Under the pieces are notes generated by a model. The model was not told the DNA's origin and did no database searches. It was given only the letters and a program-made list of their open reading frames with translations. Positions 25,929 through 25,955 of a DNA stretch of 25,955 nt are shown here, one piece after another. The stretch lies in NCBI GenBank assembly GCA_000969725.1, contig JXSR01S073522.1. The stretch is one strand, 5' to 3'. Position numbers and translations under genes: made by a program. Position 1 is the first letter of the stretch; every line of letters starts with the position of its first letter. Source of the DNA: Ophiothrix spiculata (taxonomy: Eukaryota; Echinodermata; Ophiuroidea; Amphilepidida; Ophiotrichidae).

Positions 25929-25955
25929 TATATAATTGGACTTAGGCGAATTTCT

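Overview
The window looks like one AT-rich stretch of an animal genome. It holds the 5' part of a spliced protein-coding gene on the minus strand, and its introns are crowded with transposon debris. Spliceosomal introns with GT..AG ends, LINE fragments of several lineages, Tc1/mariner-type and other foldback elements, and tRNA-derived repeats all say metazoan. A gene joining a death domain, a death-effector-like domain and ankyrin repeats suggests an invertebrate deuterostome (echinoderm, hemichordate or cephalochordate), where death-fold genes are expanded. That placement is inference; no species can be named.

Host gene (minus strand, 23475 down to 3173). Nine coding exons join in frame with consensus splice sites and give 422 codons from a start ATG, without a stop. 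Order: acidic N-terminus (exon 1, 23475-23372), polar linker (exon 2, 21291-21191; exon 3, 19742-19623), death domain (exon 4, 19109-18858), death-effector-like domain (exon 5, 17646-17539; exon 6, 16144-15887), then ankyrin-type repeats (exon 7, 11784-11678; exon 8, 6707-6609; exon 9, 3289-3173). The open frame runs into a donor at 3172, so the C-terminus lies left of the window or in an exon not recognised. A FADD-like pair of interaction domains in reversed order (DD then DED), followed by ankyrin repeats, suggests an intracellular death-receptor or innate-immune style adaptor or scaffold.

Mobile elements. The largest is a 2.7-kb 5'-truncated non-LTR retrotransposon in intron 7 (7000-9729, plus strand), with an endonuclease C-terminus, reverse transcriptase and a GAA tail; it is broken by two frameshifts and a change in the catalytic motif. 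Shorter LINE 3' fragments lie at 1312-1835, 5008-5345, 15444-15800, 22255-22630, 23483-24079 and 24246-24345. Foldback or inverted-repeat elements lie at 511-1035, 3983-4141, 6797-6959, 13623-13710, 14395-14838, 16666-17249, 20229-20389 and 22832-23338. A disabled Tc1/mariner-like element with about 275-bp terminal repeats fills 24730-25928. tRNA-like or SINE-like sequence occurs at 11937-12008, 13730-13815 and 24590-24690.

The main point of interest is the host gene's domain order and exon design: symmetric phase-1 exons carry the death-fold domains. Secondary points are two related foldbacks at opposite ends of the gene sharing a 20-bp core, a near-perfect 32-bp hairpin, a tRNA-like gene with an anticodon unusual for eukaryotes, and several insertions pressed right up to splice sites and to the start codon.
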